Assembly (NCBI GenBank): GCA_947474435.1
Contig: CANJII010000013.1
Span: 1 to 64,000 of the forward strand
Direction of reading: 5' to 3'
Source: Chitinophagaceae bacterium
GTDB lineage: Bacteria; Bacteroidota; Bacteroidia; Chitinophagales; UBA10324
Length of the DNA: 64,000 nt
Part shown: in pieces, positions 16,317 through 24,743 of the stretch
How the letters are laid out: each line of letters opens with the position of its first letter
Position numbering within the stretch: the first letter of the stretch is position 1
Translations under genes and position numbers: made by a program
The notes under the pieces: generated by a model
The model's input: the letters and a program-made list of their open reading frames with translations, nothing else
Told to the model about the DNA's origin: nothing
The model's database searches: none

Positions 16317-17402
16317 ATGACAACTTTATCTTCCCGAAGGCAAATCGGATTCTGGTTATTGATTGGAGTAGTAATGATATTTTTTCAGGTTTTAATCGGA
16401 GGAATCACTCGGTTGACTGAAAGTGGCCTTTCTATTACAGAATGGAATGTAGTGATGGGTTCACTGCCTCCAATGAATTCAACAGAATGGAATCGGGTGT
16501 ATGCTGAGTACATGCAATCGCCTCAAGGGAAAATTGTAAACAGTGATTTGAGTTTATCGGGCTTCAAAAATATTTTCTGGTGGGAATGGATTCATCGTTT
16601 ATGGGCGAGGTTGTTTGCGCCGGTTTTTCTTCTGCCATTTATTTATTTTCTGTTCCGGAAAATGATTGAACCAAAACTGCGATGGAAATTATTATTTGTG
16701 TTTGTGCTTGGGGGGTTACAAGGAGCATTAGGTTGGTTTATGGTATCGACCGGACTGACTGATGTGCCATGGGTGAGCCCGTATAGTTTATGCGCGCATT
16801 TATTACTGGCAATAATTTTATTCGGGTATTTACTATGGTTAATGCTCGAACAATTTTATCCGAAAATCAATTGTCATCCTGAGCTTGTCGAAGGGTCAAT
16901 TGCAATAAAAAAATCAAAAACATTTTTTGCAAAAACTATTCTCTCAATAGTTTTTATTCAACTCGGATTAGGAGCTTTCATGGCCGGCGGACTAGCACCT
17001 GCAGCCATCTGGTATCCGACCTGGCCGAAAATCGGAACAGCTTGGTTGCCTGAAAATGTTTTTACAATCACCAATCTGCAGTGGCATACATTATTAGAGA
17101 GCCCTGCATTTGTTCAGCTCATTCACCGAAGCACTGCCTATTTGTTATTGATTTTGATTGGTTGGTTGTGGATGAAAAGAAAAAATATTTCTGAAAATAA
17201 AAACGCTTTGTTGTTTTGCAATGCTTTGTTGGCAATGATATTTATACAAGCAGCACTTGGAATCATCACATTGATTTTATCAATAGGAAGTGTTCCGGTT
17301 ATATGGGGAGTGCTGCACCAGGCAGGCGGCTTAATCACTTTTACTTTTGCAGTGATGCTGGTTTATTTTATTGCTGGAAGTAATAAAATCACAAATAATT
17401 AA
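16317..17402 (+). CDS. ctaA: Heme A synthase (COX15/CtaA family)
   Basis: About 361 aa, eight-helix membrane enzyme that oxidises the C8 methyl of heme O to the formyl of heme A for cytochrome oxidase. Family motifs are 'IGGITRLTESGLSITEWN', 'WWEWIHRLWARLF', 'LCAHLLLAIILF', 'QWHTLLES...LIHRSTAYL' and 'GVLHQAGGLITF', which carry the paired heme-ligand histidines of the two four-helix halves. The ATG at 16317 is preferred over the GTG four codons upstream. Between helices four and five the reading frame contains 'CHPELVEGS', the translation of an interspersed repeat, tolerated because it lies in a loop. No ctaB or cox genes adjoin it in this window. Confidence 0.9.
   Translation: MTTLSSRRQIGFWLLIGVVMIFFQVLIGGITRLTESGLSITEWNVVMGSLPPMNSTEWNRVYAEYMQSPQGKIVNSDLSLSGFKNIFWWEWIHRLWARLFAPVFLLPFIYFLFRKMIEPKLRWKLLFVFVLGGLQGALGWFMVSTGLTDVPWVSPYSLCAHLLLAIILFGYLLWLMLEQFYPKINCHPELVEGSIAIKKSKTFFAKTILSIVFIQLGLGAFMAGGLAPAAIWYPTWPKIGTAWLPENVFTITNLQWHTLLESPAFVQLIHRSTAYLLLILIGWLWMKRKNISENKNALLFCNALLAMIFIQAALGIITLILSIGSVPVIWGVLHQAGGLITFTFAVMLVYFIAGSNKITNN
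16867..16902 (+). repeat. REP-like repeat inside ctaA
   Basis: The core TCATCCTGAGCTTGTCGAAG is flanked on both sides by TCAATTG (16867-16873 and 16896-16902). It translates in frame as 'CHPELVEGS' inside heme A synthase. The same GAGCTTGTCGAAG core occurs twice on the minus strand near 62.1 kb. Removing one unit between the heptamers would delete 29 bp, which is not a multiple of three. Confidence 0.75.
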
Positions 17403-17417
17403 ACAGAGAATAATACT

Positions 17418-20400
17418 TTATTTCAACAGAGTAATATCACCAGATTTTTCAAGAATTACCCCATCAATAAATTCTATTCTATAGTAATATATATATACTC
17501 CTACATTCAAATTTACAGAACGGTAAGTTCCATCCCATCCCTGAGTTGGGTCATTTGCTGAAAAAACCATTTCGCCCCAACGAGTAAAAATTTTCATTGT
17601 ATATTTTACAATAATACCATTGACCTTTAAATAAAAAACATCATTTATTTTATCATTATTGGGAGTGAATGCGGTTGGTGCCCATACAAATTCGGGAGGA
17701 ATTACATTAATGATTATTGTTTTTGCTGAGGAACATCCTTCAGCATCAATCATAATCACTTGATAAATAGTTGTGTCAATTGGTGAAGCAATTGGATTGG
17801 AAACAGAATCATTGTCAAGAGAATTAATTGGAATATTTTGATACCACATATAGCTATTACCACCTGAAGCATCTAACTGTATAGATTGCCCGGCATAAAT
17901 AGTTGCACTTTCAATGTTTGTTATTACCGGTGTTCCCGAACTTACTTGTATGAAACCATTGTAAATTACCGTATCTGCACCTGTTGAATCAAAAGCGATA
18001 AGCGTAACTGAATAATTGCCAGCATTCGGAAAGCATACATAAGGGTTGATTGCTGATGTTGTATCTGGTTGGGCTCCCGGTATTATCCATTTGCATCCGT
18101 TTGGAAATCCTTGACCAATGCTTTGATTAAACAATGTAATACAATCTCCTTCGCAAATTAAAGAATCAGATGCTGAAAATTGTGCCGATAAACTGCAAAT
18201 ATTAATTGTAATGAAACTTTGTTGAGTTAGTGTATCAACTCCAAAAGCATTTGCAACAATTAATTGCACATCGTAATTACCTGGTAAAGCATAACAAATT
18301 GAAGGAGGAGATTGTCCTGAAAATGTGGAAGGGTTTCCTCCGGCAAAATTCCATGACCATGAAGAGACTCCTATACTTTGATCAGTAAAAGTCATACAAT
18401 TATTTTCACACCCTGAGGTTGCATCAACAGTAAATAAAGCAGTAGGAGGAACACAATTAGTTATAGTAATGTAACCAACCTGAATTAATGTATCGGTTTG
18501 TCCATTACCACTTGTAACATATTGCGCTACATCATAAACTCCAGCGACAGAGTAACATATTTGAGGAGGGTTTTGCCCGACAAAAAAAGCAGGTGTTCCG
18601 CCTGGAAATCCCCATCCCCAAGTTGTTGCATTTTGACTTTGGTCTGAAAAATTGAAACAATCACTCACACATCCAGTGGTAATCGGTGTTGTGAAACCAG
18701 CAACAGGAGGAGGACAGTTTGTTATTGTTATATACCCAACTTGAATTAAAGTATCTGTATTTCCATTGGCATCAGAAACATATTGAGCAACATCATATGT
18801 TCCGGCTAACGAATAACAAACAGCGGGTGGACTTTGACCAATATAAAAATTAGGTGTACCTCCCGGAAAGCCCCATCCCCATGTAGTTGCATTTTGACTT
18901 TGATCATTAAATGCAAAACAATCATTTACGCACCCAGCTGTAATATTTGATGAGAAGCCAGCAATAGGGAAAATACAATTTGTTACAATGATGTATCCAA
19001 TTTGAGTCAAAGTATCAGTATTTCCGGCAGCATCTGTTACATATTGTGAAACATTATAATTACCAGGGGCAGAGTAACAAATTGATGGAGGATTTTGACC
19101 AATAAATGAATTGGGGGTGCCTCCAGGGAAACTCCATTGCCAGGTAGTTGAATTTTGACTTTGATTATTAAAAGTGAAACAGTCGTTTACACATCCACTG
19201 CTTGGATTTGCATTAAATCCGGCAATAGGTCCACTACATGCTGTAACATTTATATAAGAACCAATTAGTGTAATATCATTTTGGATACCATCACTGACGC
19301 TTAGTATGACAGAATATGTTCCGACAGAATTATAACAAATATTTGTTGGGTTTTGGCCATTAAACGAACCAGGGGTTCCACCCGGAAATGTCCATATCCA
19401 CGATGTTATAATAGGGGCAGGGGTACTTAGATCTGTAAAACCTATACAGGTGCCAACACAAATATTTGTATTTGCAGTAGTGAAATTTGCATTTATTGGT
19501 CCCGAACAGTTTGAAACCGTAATTTGATGTGTTTGAACATCAATATTTCCACAATTATCTGTAATTGTAAGTGTGACAATGTATCCTCCGGCTGTATTCC
19601 AACAAATTGAAGGAGGAGTTTGAAGGTTTGAAGTAGTCGGTACTCCTCCAGAAAAAGTCCAATTCCAATTAACAATATTGCCTGTGCTTATATCACTAAA
19701 ATTAACACAATCACCTTCACATAAATTTGCATTGGGGCTTGTTGAAAAATCAGCGTTTGGGGTTGTTGCCTGACTTGTAACTCTTAAACTATCAACTGCA
19801 ACTGATGGGTCAGTTCCATTTGCATTGTCGTCATTTACCCAACGGAGCCCGATTTGAACATTTGGATTACCTGCCGCGGAAACCGGTAAGTTGAAAGAAT
19901 ATAATGTCCATCTTCCCTGACCGGAGCAATTATTAATTGTCTTGGCAGGATCATCTAACTGAGACCATGTTATTCCATCAAAAAAATCCAAAGTAAAATT
20001 GTCAATAACTCCTTCTCCGTTTTCAATATATCTGAAAGAAATAGTAACAGGATTAGTTGCACAAGTCAAATCAATAATTGGAGATTCTGCTCTTTTATCT
20101 GTAACCACTTCTCCGGTAAATAATCCAGCATCATACGCAGCTCCGCAATCGCCAAGTGGACAAAAAATTGAAAGTGGTGAACCCTGAACATTTCCTATAT
20201 GCAATGTTTCATCTGGAATTCCAATAATAGGACAACCTGCCCCACAAGTACCAGTTGGGTTTCCATTTTCGGCGCAAGTTACAAACCACTCATTAGCATA
20301 TAAACCATTTGCTCCGGGTGTGGTTACTGTCCAGCCATTGTAACCATTTGCCTGATACCCCTGCTGAACTCCGCTATTAAAATCTTCGCTGAAATGTGTT

Positions 20401-20471
20401 GTTTGGGCTTGCAAGTAGTTGAAAAAAAATATGCAAGAAACAAACAAAAAAAACCTGACAATCAATTTCAT
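17418..20471 (-). CDS. Gliding-type (T9SS type B) surface protein with seven Cys-rich PKD repeats
   Basis: 1017 aa. The signal peptide (MKLIVRFFLFVSCIFFF, ending near 'LQAQ') leads to a beta-sandwich N-terminal domain (about 25-230; 'EDFNSGVQQGYQANGYNGW'). Seven PKD-like repeats of about 87 aa follow, typified by 'GCVNDCF.FNDQSQNATTWGWGFPGGTP' and 'GQSPPAVCYS.AGTYDV'. The gliding-motility C-terminal domain ends the protein ('WAPTAFTPNNDKINDVFYL', 'TQGWDGTYRS'). The PKD 'W.W.FpGG' core is kept, but each repeat also has regularly placed cysteines. Family knowledge suggests an exported adhesin; no catalytic motif is seen. It is convergent with ctaA, only 15 bp apart, and divergent from the M20 gene. 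Confidence 0.88.
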   Translation of the reverse strand: MKLIVRFFLFVSCIFFFNYLQAQTTHFSEDFNSGVQQGYQANGYNGWTVTTPGANGLYANEWFVTCAENGNPTGTCGAGCPIIGIPDETLHIGNVQGSPLSIFCPLGDCGAAYDAGLFTGEVVTDKRAESPIIDLTCATNPVTISFRYIENGEGVIDNFTLDFFDGITWSQLDDPAKTINNCSGQGRWTLYSFNLPVSAAGNPNVQIGLRWVNDDNANGTDPSVAVDSLRVTSQATTPNADFSTSPNANLCEGDCVNFSDISTGNIVNWNWTFSGGVPTTSNLQTPPSICWNTAGGYIVTLTITDNCGNIDVQTHQITVSNCSGPINANFTTANTNICVGTCIGFTDLSTPAPIITSWIWTFPGGTPGSFNGQNPTNICYNSVGTYSVILSVSDGIQNDITLIGSYINVTACSGPIAGFNANPSSGCVNDCFTFNNQSQNSTTWQWSFPGGTPNSFIGQNPPSICYSAPGNYNVSQYVTDAAGNTDTLTQIGYIIVTNCIFPIAGFSSNITAGCVNDCFAFNDQSQNATTWGWGFPGGTPNFYIGQSPPAVCYSLAGTYDVAQYVSDANGNTDTLIQVGYITITNCPPPVAGFTTPITTGCVSDCFNFSDQSQNATTWGWGFPGGTPAFFVGQNPPQICYSVAGVYDVAQYVTSGNGQTDTLIQVGYITITNCVPPTALFTVDATSGCENNCMTFTDQSIGVSSWSWNFAGGNPSTFSGQSPPSICYALPGNYDVQLIVANAFGVDTLTQQSFITINICSLSAQFSASDSLICEGDCITLFNQSIGQGFPNGCKWIIPGAQPDTTSAINPYVCFPNAGNYSVTLIAFDSTGADTVIYNGFIQVSSGTPVITNIESATIYAGQSIQLDASGGNSYMWYQNIPINSLDNDSVSNPIASPIDTTIYQVIMIDAEGCSSAKTIIINVIPPEFVWAPTAFTPNNDKINDVFYLKVNGIIVKYTMKIFTRWGEMVFSANDPTQGWDGTYRSVNLNVGVYIYYYRIEFIDGVILEKSGDITLLK
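17935..19770 (-). repeat. In-gene array of seven PKD-type repeats, central ones recently duplicated
   Basis: The array has a period of about 261 bp. The two units around 18.6 and 18.87 kb are the closest: both carry CCCCATCCCCA(A/T)GT(T/A)GTTGC followed by ATTTTGACTTTG at the same offset, and the neighbouring unit near 19.13 kb shares part of this. The outer units have diverged further, as expected if the middle was amplified most recently. Confidence 0.8.
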
Positions 20472-20596
20472 TAGTTCAAATAGAAATTATTTCCGCGATA
20501 AATATACGCTCAACATGTGAATTGTTATCAAATCAAATCACTCTGAATTGCTTAACATTGTGTAATGTTTGCATTCAATATTACATCTTCAATTAA

Positions 20597-21793
20597 ATGG
20601 ATAGTTTAAAAACAGAAATTAAATTTCTTTCTGGAAATATTCAAAGCGAAATTATTGCCATTCGCAGGCACATTCATTCTAATCCCGAATTGTCAAATGA
20701 AGAAACAAAAACAGCTGAATTTATCTCTCAAAAATTAATCGAATGGGAAATTCAACACTCCACAAATATTGCCGGCAACGGAATTTGTGTATTGTTAAAA
20801 GGAGAATTAGAAGGTGAAAAAGTTATTGCGATTCGGGGAGAATTAGATGCATTACCAATTTTTGAAAAAAATGATGTGAGTTATAAATCGTGCAACGATG
20901 GTGTTATGCATGCCTGCGGTCACGATGTTCATTCGGCTGCTTTACTTGGTACTTTGCGTATTCTTCAGCAATTAAAATCAAAATGGGGCGGAACAATTAA
21001 AGCAATATTTCAACCGGCTGAAGAAAAATTACCCGGCGGTGCAAGTGTGATGATTGCCAATGGAATTTTAGAAAATCCAAAACCGGATTGCATACTTGCG
21101 CTGCATGTTTTTCCAACATTGGAATATGGGAAAGTAGGTTTTCGCGAAGGTCAGTACATGGCAAGTGCCGATGAAATTTATATAACTATTAAAGGTAAAG
21201 GTGGTCACGCTGCAATGCCGGGCGAATACAACAATCCGCTTTTTATTTCTGCCAGATTATTAAATGCCTATGAAAATTTAATTGAAGAATTAAAAACGCA
21301 AACCATTCCAACCGTAATTGCTTTTGGAAAAATTACAGGAGCCGGCGCAACCAATGTTATTCCTGATGAAGTAAATATTGAAGGTACATTCAGAACCATG
21401 GATGAAGAGTGGCGAAAAACAATTCATGAAAAATTAAAAACGATTGCGCAAAAAATTGCGGTTGAAACTTCATCAATCATTGATGTAAAAATTGCAATCG
21501 GATATCCATGCCTTTATAATAATCCTGCACTTACAAGTCAATCTAAAAATGCAGCCATAGATTTTTTAGCAAAAGAAAATGTGGTTGATATTCCGTTGCG
21601 AATGACTTCTGATGATTTTGCTTTTTATTCTCATGAAATTCCCGGATGTTATTTCAGACTCGGAACACGAAATGAAACTCGTGGAATTATTTCACCTGTT
21701 CACACTGCCACTTTTGATATTGAAGAAAAAGCATTGGAAACAGCAACCGGAACAATGGCATGGATTGCATTGCGGCTTTTAAATTCGAAATGA
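20597..21793 (+). CDS. M20-family metallo-amidohydrolase (IAA-amino acid/hippurate hydrolase-like)
   Basis: 398 aa, normal for the M20D carboxypeptidase/amidohydrolase group that hydrolyses N-acyl amino acids. Metal-site motifs are 'MHACGHDVHSAALLG' (about 104-118), 'FQPAEEKLPGGASVMI' with the Glu-Glu pair, 'ALHVFP' and a C-terminal 'MTSDDFAFYSHEIPG' plus 'PVHTATFD'. The lid domain ('GKGGHAAMPGEYNNP') is typical. No signal peptide, so it is cytoplasmic. It stands alone, divergent from the type B surface-protein gene and 54 bp before cysC. The acyl group it prefers cannot be deduced. Confidence 0.88.
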   Translation: MDSLKTEIKFLSGNIQSEIIAIRRHIHSNPELSNEETKTAEFISQKLIEWEIQHSTNIAGNGICVLLKGELEGEKVIAIRGELDALPIFEKNDVSYKSCNDGVMHACGHDVHSAALLGTLRILQQLKSKWGGTIKAIFQPAEEKLPGGASVMIANGILENPKPDCILALHVFPTLEYGKVGFREGQYMASADEIYITIKGKGGHAAMPGEYNNPLFISARLLNAYENLIEELKTQTIPTVIAFGKITGAGATNVIPDEVNIEGTFRTMDEEWRKTIHEKLKTIAQKIAVETSSIIDVKIAIGYPCLYNNPALTSQSKNAAIDFLAKENVVDIPLRMTSDDFAFYSHEIPGCYFRLGTRNETRGIISPVHTATFDIEEKALETATGTMAWIALRLLNSK

Positions 21794-21826
21794 TTATTCT
21801 CATTAGGATGCGCACATTCTGACAAT

Positions 21827-21834
21827 TAAATTTG
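21827..21834 (+). promoter_or_regulatory. Putative -7 promoter box for the cysC-cysD-cysN genes
   Basis: TAAATTTG fits the Bacteroidota TAnnTTTG consensus and lies 14 bp upstream of the cysC ATG, implying a very short leader. No good TTTG was found at the -33 position, and no riboswitch-like fold fits in so little space. Confidence 0.4.
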
Positions 21835-21847
21835 CGGCTCTTTAAAA

Positions 21848-22453
21848 ATGAGTTCAGCAACCAATATTCACCCCATATTCCATCGCATTCTTCAACGCAG
21901 TGATAAACAACATTTGCTTAAACAAACAGCGCGTGTTATTTGGTTAACAGGTTTGAGTGGTTCAGGCAAAAGCACCATTGCTGAAGGGTTGGAAAAAAAA
22001 TTACATGAAAACAATTTCCTGACTCAGATTCTGGATGGCGATAACATTCGAGCAGGAATCAACAGCAATCTTGGTTTCAGCGAAGTTGACCGTTTGGAAA
22101 ATATCCGTCGCATTGCTGAAGTATCAAAACTATTTTTGAATTGCAGTGTCATTACCATCAATTCTTTTGTAAGTCCTACCAATGATGTTCGGAAATTGGC
22201 GAAAGAAATAATCGGTGAAAATGATTTCATTGAAATCTTTATAAACTGCCCTTTAGAAATTTGCGAGCAACGGGATGTGAAAGGTCTTTATGCAAAAGCC
22301 AGAAAAGGAGAGATAAAAGATTTCACGGGAATCACGGCGCCATTTGAAGCACCTGTTGCGCCTTCATTGGAAATAAAAAGCAACGAACTAACTATTGAAG
22401 AATCGGTTGAGAAAATTTTCTCTTTCATTCTTCCACTCATCACTAAAAATTAA
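21848..22453 (+). CDS. cysC: Adenylylsulfate (APS) kinase
   Basis: 201 aa cytoplasmic kinase converting APS and ATP to PAPS, the activated sulfate donor. The P-loop 'WLTGLSGSGKSTIAEGL' is followed by 'LDGDNIRAGINSNLGFS', 'RLENIRRIAEVSKLF', 'SFVSPTNDVRKLAK' and 'GLYAKARKGEIKDFTGI', all in the family order. In the usual APS kinase the P-loop is succeeded by DGDNVR and a mobile lid, and both are present. The stop lies 3 bp before cysD, so the two are co-transcribed. Together with cysDN the cell can make PAPS; no PAPS/APS reductase is encoded in this window. Confidence 0.95.
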   Translation: MSSATNIHPIFHRILQRSDKQHLLKQTARVIWLTGLSGSGKSTIAEGLEKKLHENNFLTQILDGDNIRAGINSNLGFSEVDRLENIRRIAEVSKLFLNCSVITINSFVSPTNDVRKLAKEIIGENDFIEIFINCPLEICEQRDVKGLYAKARKGEIKDFTGITAPFEAPVAPSLEIKSNELTIEESVEKIFSFILPLITKN

Positions 22454-22456
22454 TTC

Positions 22457-23362
22457 ATGAGAGCATATAATTTAACACACCTGAGAGAACTCGAATCAGA
22501 AAGTATGTTTGTGTTGCGCGAGGTAGCTGCGCAATTTGAACGGCCTGTACTTCTGTTCAGTGGAGGAAAAGATTCCATTGTTGTATCGCACCTTGCACGC
22601 AAAGCATTCTGGCCCGCACCCATTCCATTCAAGTTAATGCATGTTGATACCGGACACAATTTTTCTGAAGCAATTGAATACCGCGATTGGTGGGCGAAAG
22701 AAATTAATGCAACACTCGTTGTGGCATCGGTTCAGGATTCTATTGACAAAGGAAGAGTAGTTGAAGAAAAAGGATACAATGCAAGCCGCAATGTTTTGCA
22801 AACAACAACCCTGCTCGATGCCATTGAAGAAAATAAATTTGATTGTGCAATTGGCGGTGCAAGAAGAGACGAAGAAAAAGCAAGAGCAAAGGAGCGATTT
22901 TTTTCTCACCGTGATGAGTTCGGACAGTGGGACCCGAAAAATCAGCGGCCTGAATTGTGGAATATTTTTAATGGACGGAAACACATAGGCGAACACTTCC
23001 GTGTTTTTCCAATCAGCAACTGGACAGAGATGGATGTGTGGCAATACATACTGATTGAAAAAATTCCATTACCAAGTTTATACTTTACACACAAACGAAA
23101 AGTATTCAGTCGCGACGGAGTCATTTATTCGATGAGTGATTTTATGAAACTGAAACCTGAAGAAAAAGAAGAAGAAATGATAGTGCGCTTTCGTACTGTT
23201 GGCGATATGACCTGCACCGGTGCTGTACTTTCTGAAGCATCAACAGTGGAAGATATTATTGCTGAAGTAGCAGCAGCTCGCACAACCGAAAGAGGTTCGC
23301 GACAAGATGATAAGCGCAGTGAAGCAGCAATGGAAGACAGAAAAAAACAAGGATATTTCTGA
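22457..23362 (+). CDS. cysD: Sulfate adenylyltransferase subunit 2 (ATP sulfurylase small subunit)
   Basis: 301 aa, the standard length. It forms APS from sulfate and ATP together with the GTPase CysN. The PP-loop 'LLFSGGKDSIVVSHLA' (about 33-48) binds ATP. Further family segments are 'KLMHVDTGHNFSEAIEYRD', 'AIGGARRDEEKARAKER', 'FPISNWTEMDVWQYI' and the C-terminal 'RTTERGSRQDDKRSEAAMEDRK'. It sits between cysC (3-bp gap) and cysN (74-bp gap) in one transcription unit. Confidence 0.97.
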   Translation: MRAYNLTHLRELESESMFVLREVAAQFERPVLLFSGGKDSIVVSHLARKAFWPAPIPFKLMHVDTGHNFSEAIEYRDWWAKEINATLVVASVQDSIDKGRVVEEKGYNASRNVLQTTTLLDAIEENKFDCAIGGARRDEEKARAKERFFSHRDEFGQWDPKNQRPELWNIFNGRKHIGEHFRVFPISNWTEMDVWQYILIEKIPLPSLYFTHKRKVFSRDGVIYSMSDFMKLKPEEKEEEMIVRFRTVGDMTCTGAVLSEASTVEDIIAEVAAARTTERGSRQDDKRSEAAMEDRKKQGYF

Positions 23363-23436
23363 TTTGATATTTTGATGATGAGTTTCAATCGCTGGGTTTT
23401 TAATTTCTAAATTTTAATTTTTTAATTTTTATATAA

Positions 23437-24702
23437 ATGACAACAAAAAGTTACCTCGATATGGAATTGCTTCGCTTCACAACTGCGGGCAGTGTGGATG
23501 ATGGAAAAAGTACACTGATCGGAAGATTGCTGTATGATTCAAAATCAATATTTCAGGATCAACTGGAAGCAATTGAGCACACAAGCAAGCAGCGTGGAGA
23601 AGAGGGGGTTAACCTTGCATTACTCACTGATGGATTGCGTGCCGAGCGCGAGCAGGGAATTACAATTGATGTTGCATACAGATATTTCGCTACTCCAAAA
23701 CGGAAATTCATTATTGCAGATACTCCAGGGCACATACAATACACTCGCAACATGGTTACCGGTGCGAGCACTGCTAACCTTGCAATCATTTTAGTAGATG
23801 CACGCAACGGAGTGGTTGAACAAACACGCCGCCACTCATTCATTGCTTCGTTGTTAGAGATTCCGCACATAATAGTTTGCATAAACAAAATGGATTTAGT
23901 GAGTTGGAGCGAAGATGTGTTTGAGCAAATAAAATCAGATTACACATCGTTCGCTGCAAAGCTGGATGTGCGCGATATTCATTTCATTCCAATCAGCGCA
24001 TTGAAAGGAGATAATGTGGTGGACCCATCGCAAAATATGTTGTGGTATAACGGGAGTACACTTTTGTACTTGCTTGAAAACATTCACATCGCATCTGATG
24101 TCAATCACATTGATGCACGCTTTCCTGTGCAATATGTTATTCGCCCTTACAGCGATAAATTTCATGACTATCGTGGATATGCCGGAAGAGTAGCCGGTGG
24201 AATTTTTCGTCCCGGAGATGAAGTGGAAATTTTGCCAAGTGGTTTCAGTTCAAAAATAAAAAGCATCGATACTTTCGAAGGACCACTCACAGAAGCATTT
24301 GCGCCAATGAGTGTTTGCATTACGCTGGAAGATGATATTGATATCAGTCGCGGTGATATGATTGTGCGAAAAAATAATAAACCTGAAATAAGTCAGGATG
24401 TTGATTTGATGATTTGCTGGATGAACGAAAAATCATTGCAGTTGAATGGTAAGTATGCTTTTAAACACACCACCCGGGAAGGCCGGTGTGTTGTAAAAGA
24501 TGTAAAATATAAAATGGACATCAGCACCATGTCACGCCTTTCCGACGATAAAAATTTAAGCAAAAACGATATTGGAAGAATTACCATTCGAACTACTGTA
24601 CCTATTATGTTTGATAGCTATCGCAAAAACAGAATAACAGGATCCATCATTTTAATTGATGAAGCAACCAACGAAACAGTTGGTGCCGGAATGATTGTTT
24701 GA
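23437..24702 (+). CDS. cysN: Sulfate adenylyltransferase subunit 1 (GTPase)
   Basis: 421 aa EF-Tu-like GTPase that drives APS synthesis by CysD. G motifs are G1 'GSVDDGKSTLIGRLLYD', the effector 'REQGITIDVAYRYF', G3 'ADTPGHIQYTRNM' and G4 'CINKMDLVSW'; beta-barrel domains follow. It ends at 'VGAGMIV' without the C-terminal APS-kinase domain found in CysNC fusions, which fits the separate cysC upstream. It is followed 41 bp later by a membrane glycosyltransferase-like gene. Confidence 0.97.
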   Translation: MTTKSYLDMELLRFTTAGSVDDGKSTLIGRLLYDSKSIFQDQLEAIEHTSKQRGEEGVNLALLTDGLRAEREQGITIDVAYRYFATPKRKFIIADTPGHIQYTRNMVTGASTANLAIILVDARNGVVEQTRRHSFIASLLEIPHIIVCINKMDLVSWSEDVFEQIKSDYTSFAAKLDVRDIHFIPISALKGDNVVDPSQNMLWYNGSTLLYLLENIHIASDVNHIDARFPVQYVIRPYSDKFHDYRGYAGRVAGGIFRPGDEVEILPSGFSSKIKSIDTFEGPLTEAFAPMSVCITLEDDIDISRGDMIVRKNNKPEISQDVDLMICWMNEKSLQLNGKYAFKHTTREGRCVVKDVKYKMDISTMSRLSDDKNLSKNDIGRITIRTTVPIMFDSYRKNRITGSIILIDEATNETVGAGMIV

Positions 24703-24743
24703 TTGCAGGGAATTTTTAATTTTTGATTTGTTTATTATTGAGG

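Noticed and set aside
21794-21847. Riboswitch or attenuator upstream of cysC
   Set aside because: Only 54 bp separate the M20 stop from cysC and no conserved fold fits; a simple promoter box explains the region.
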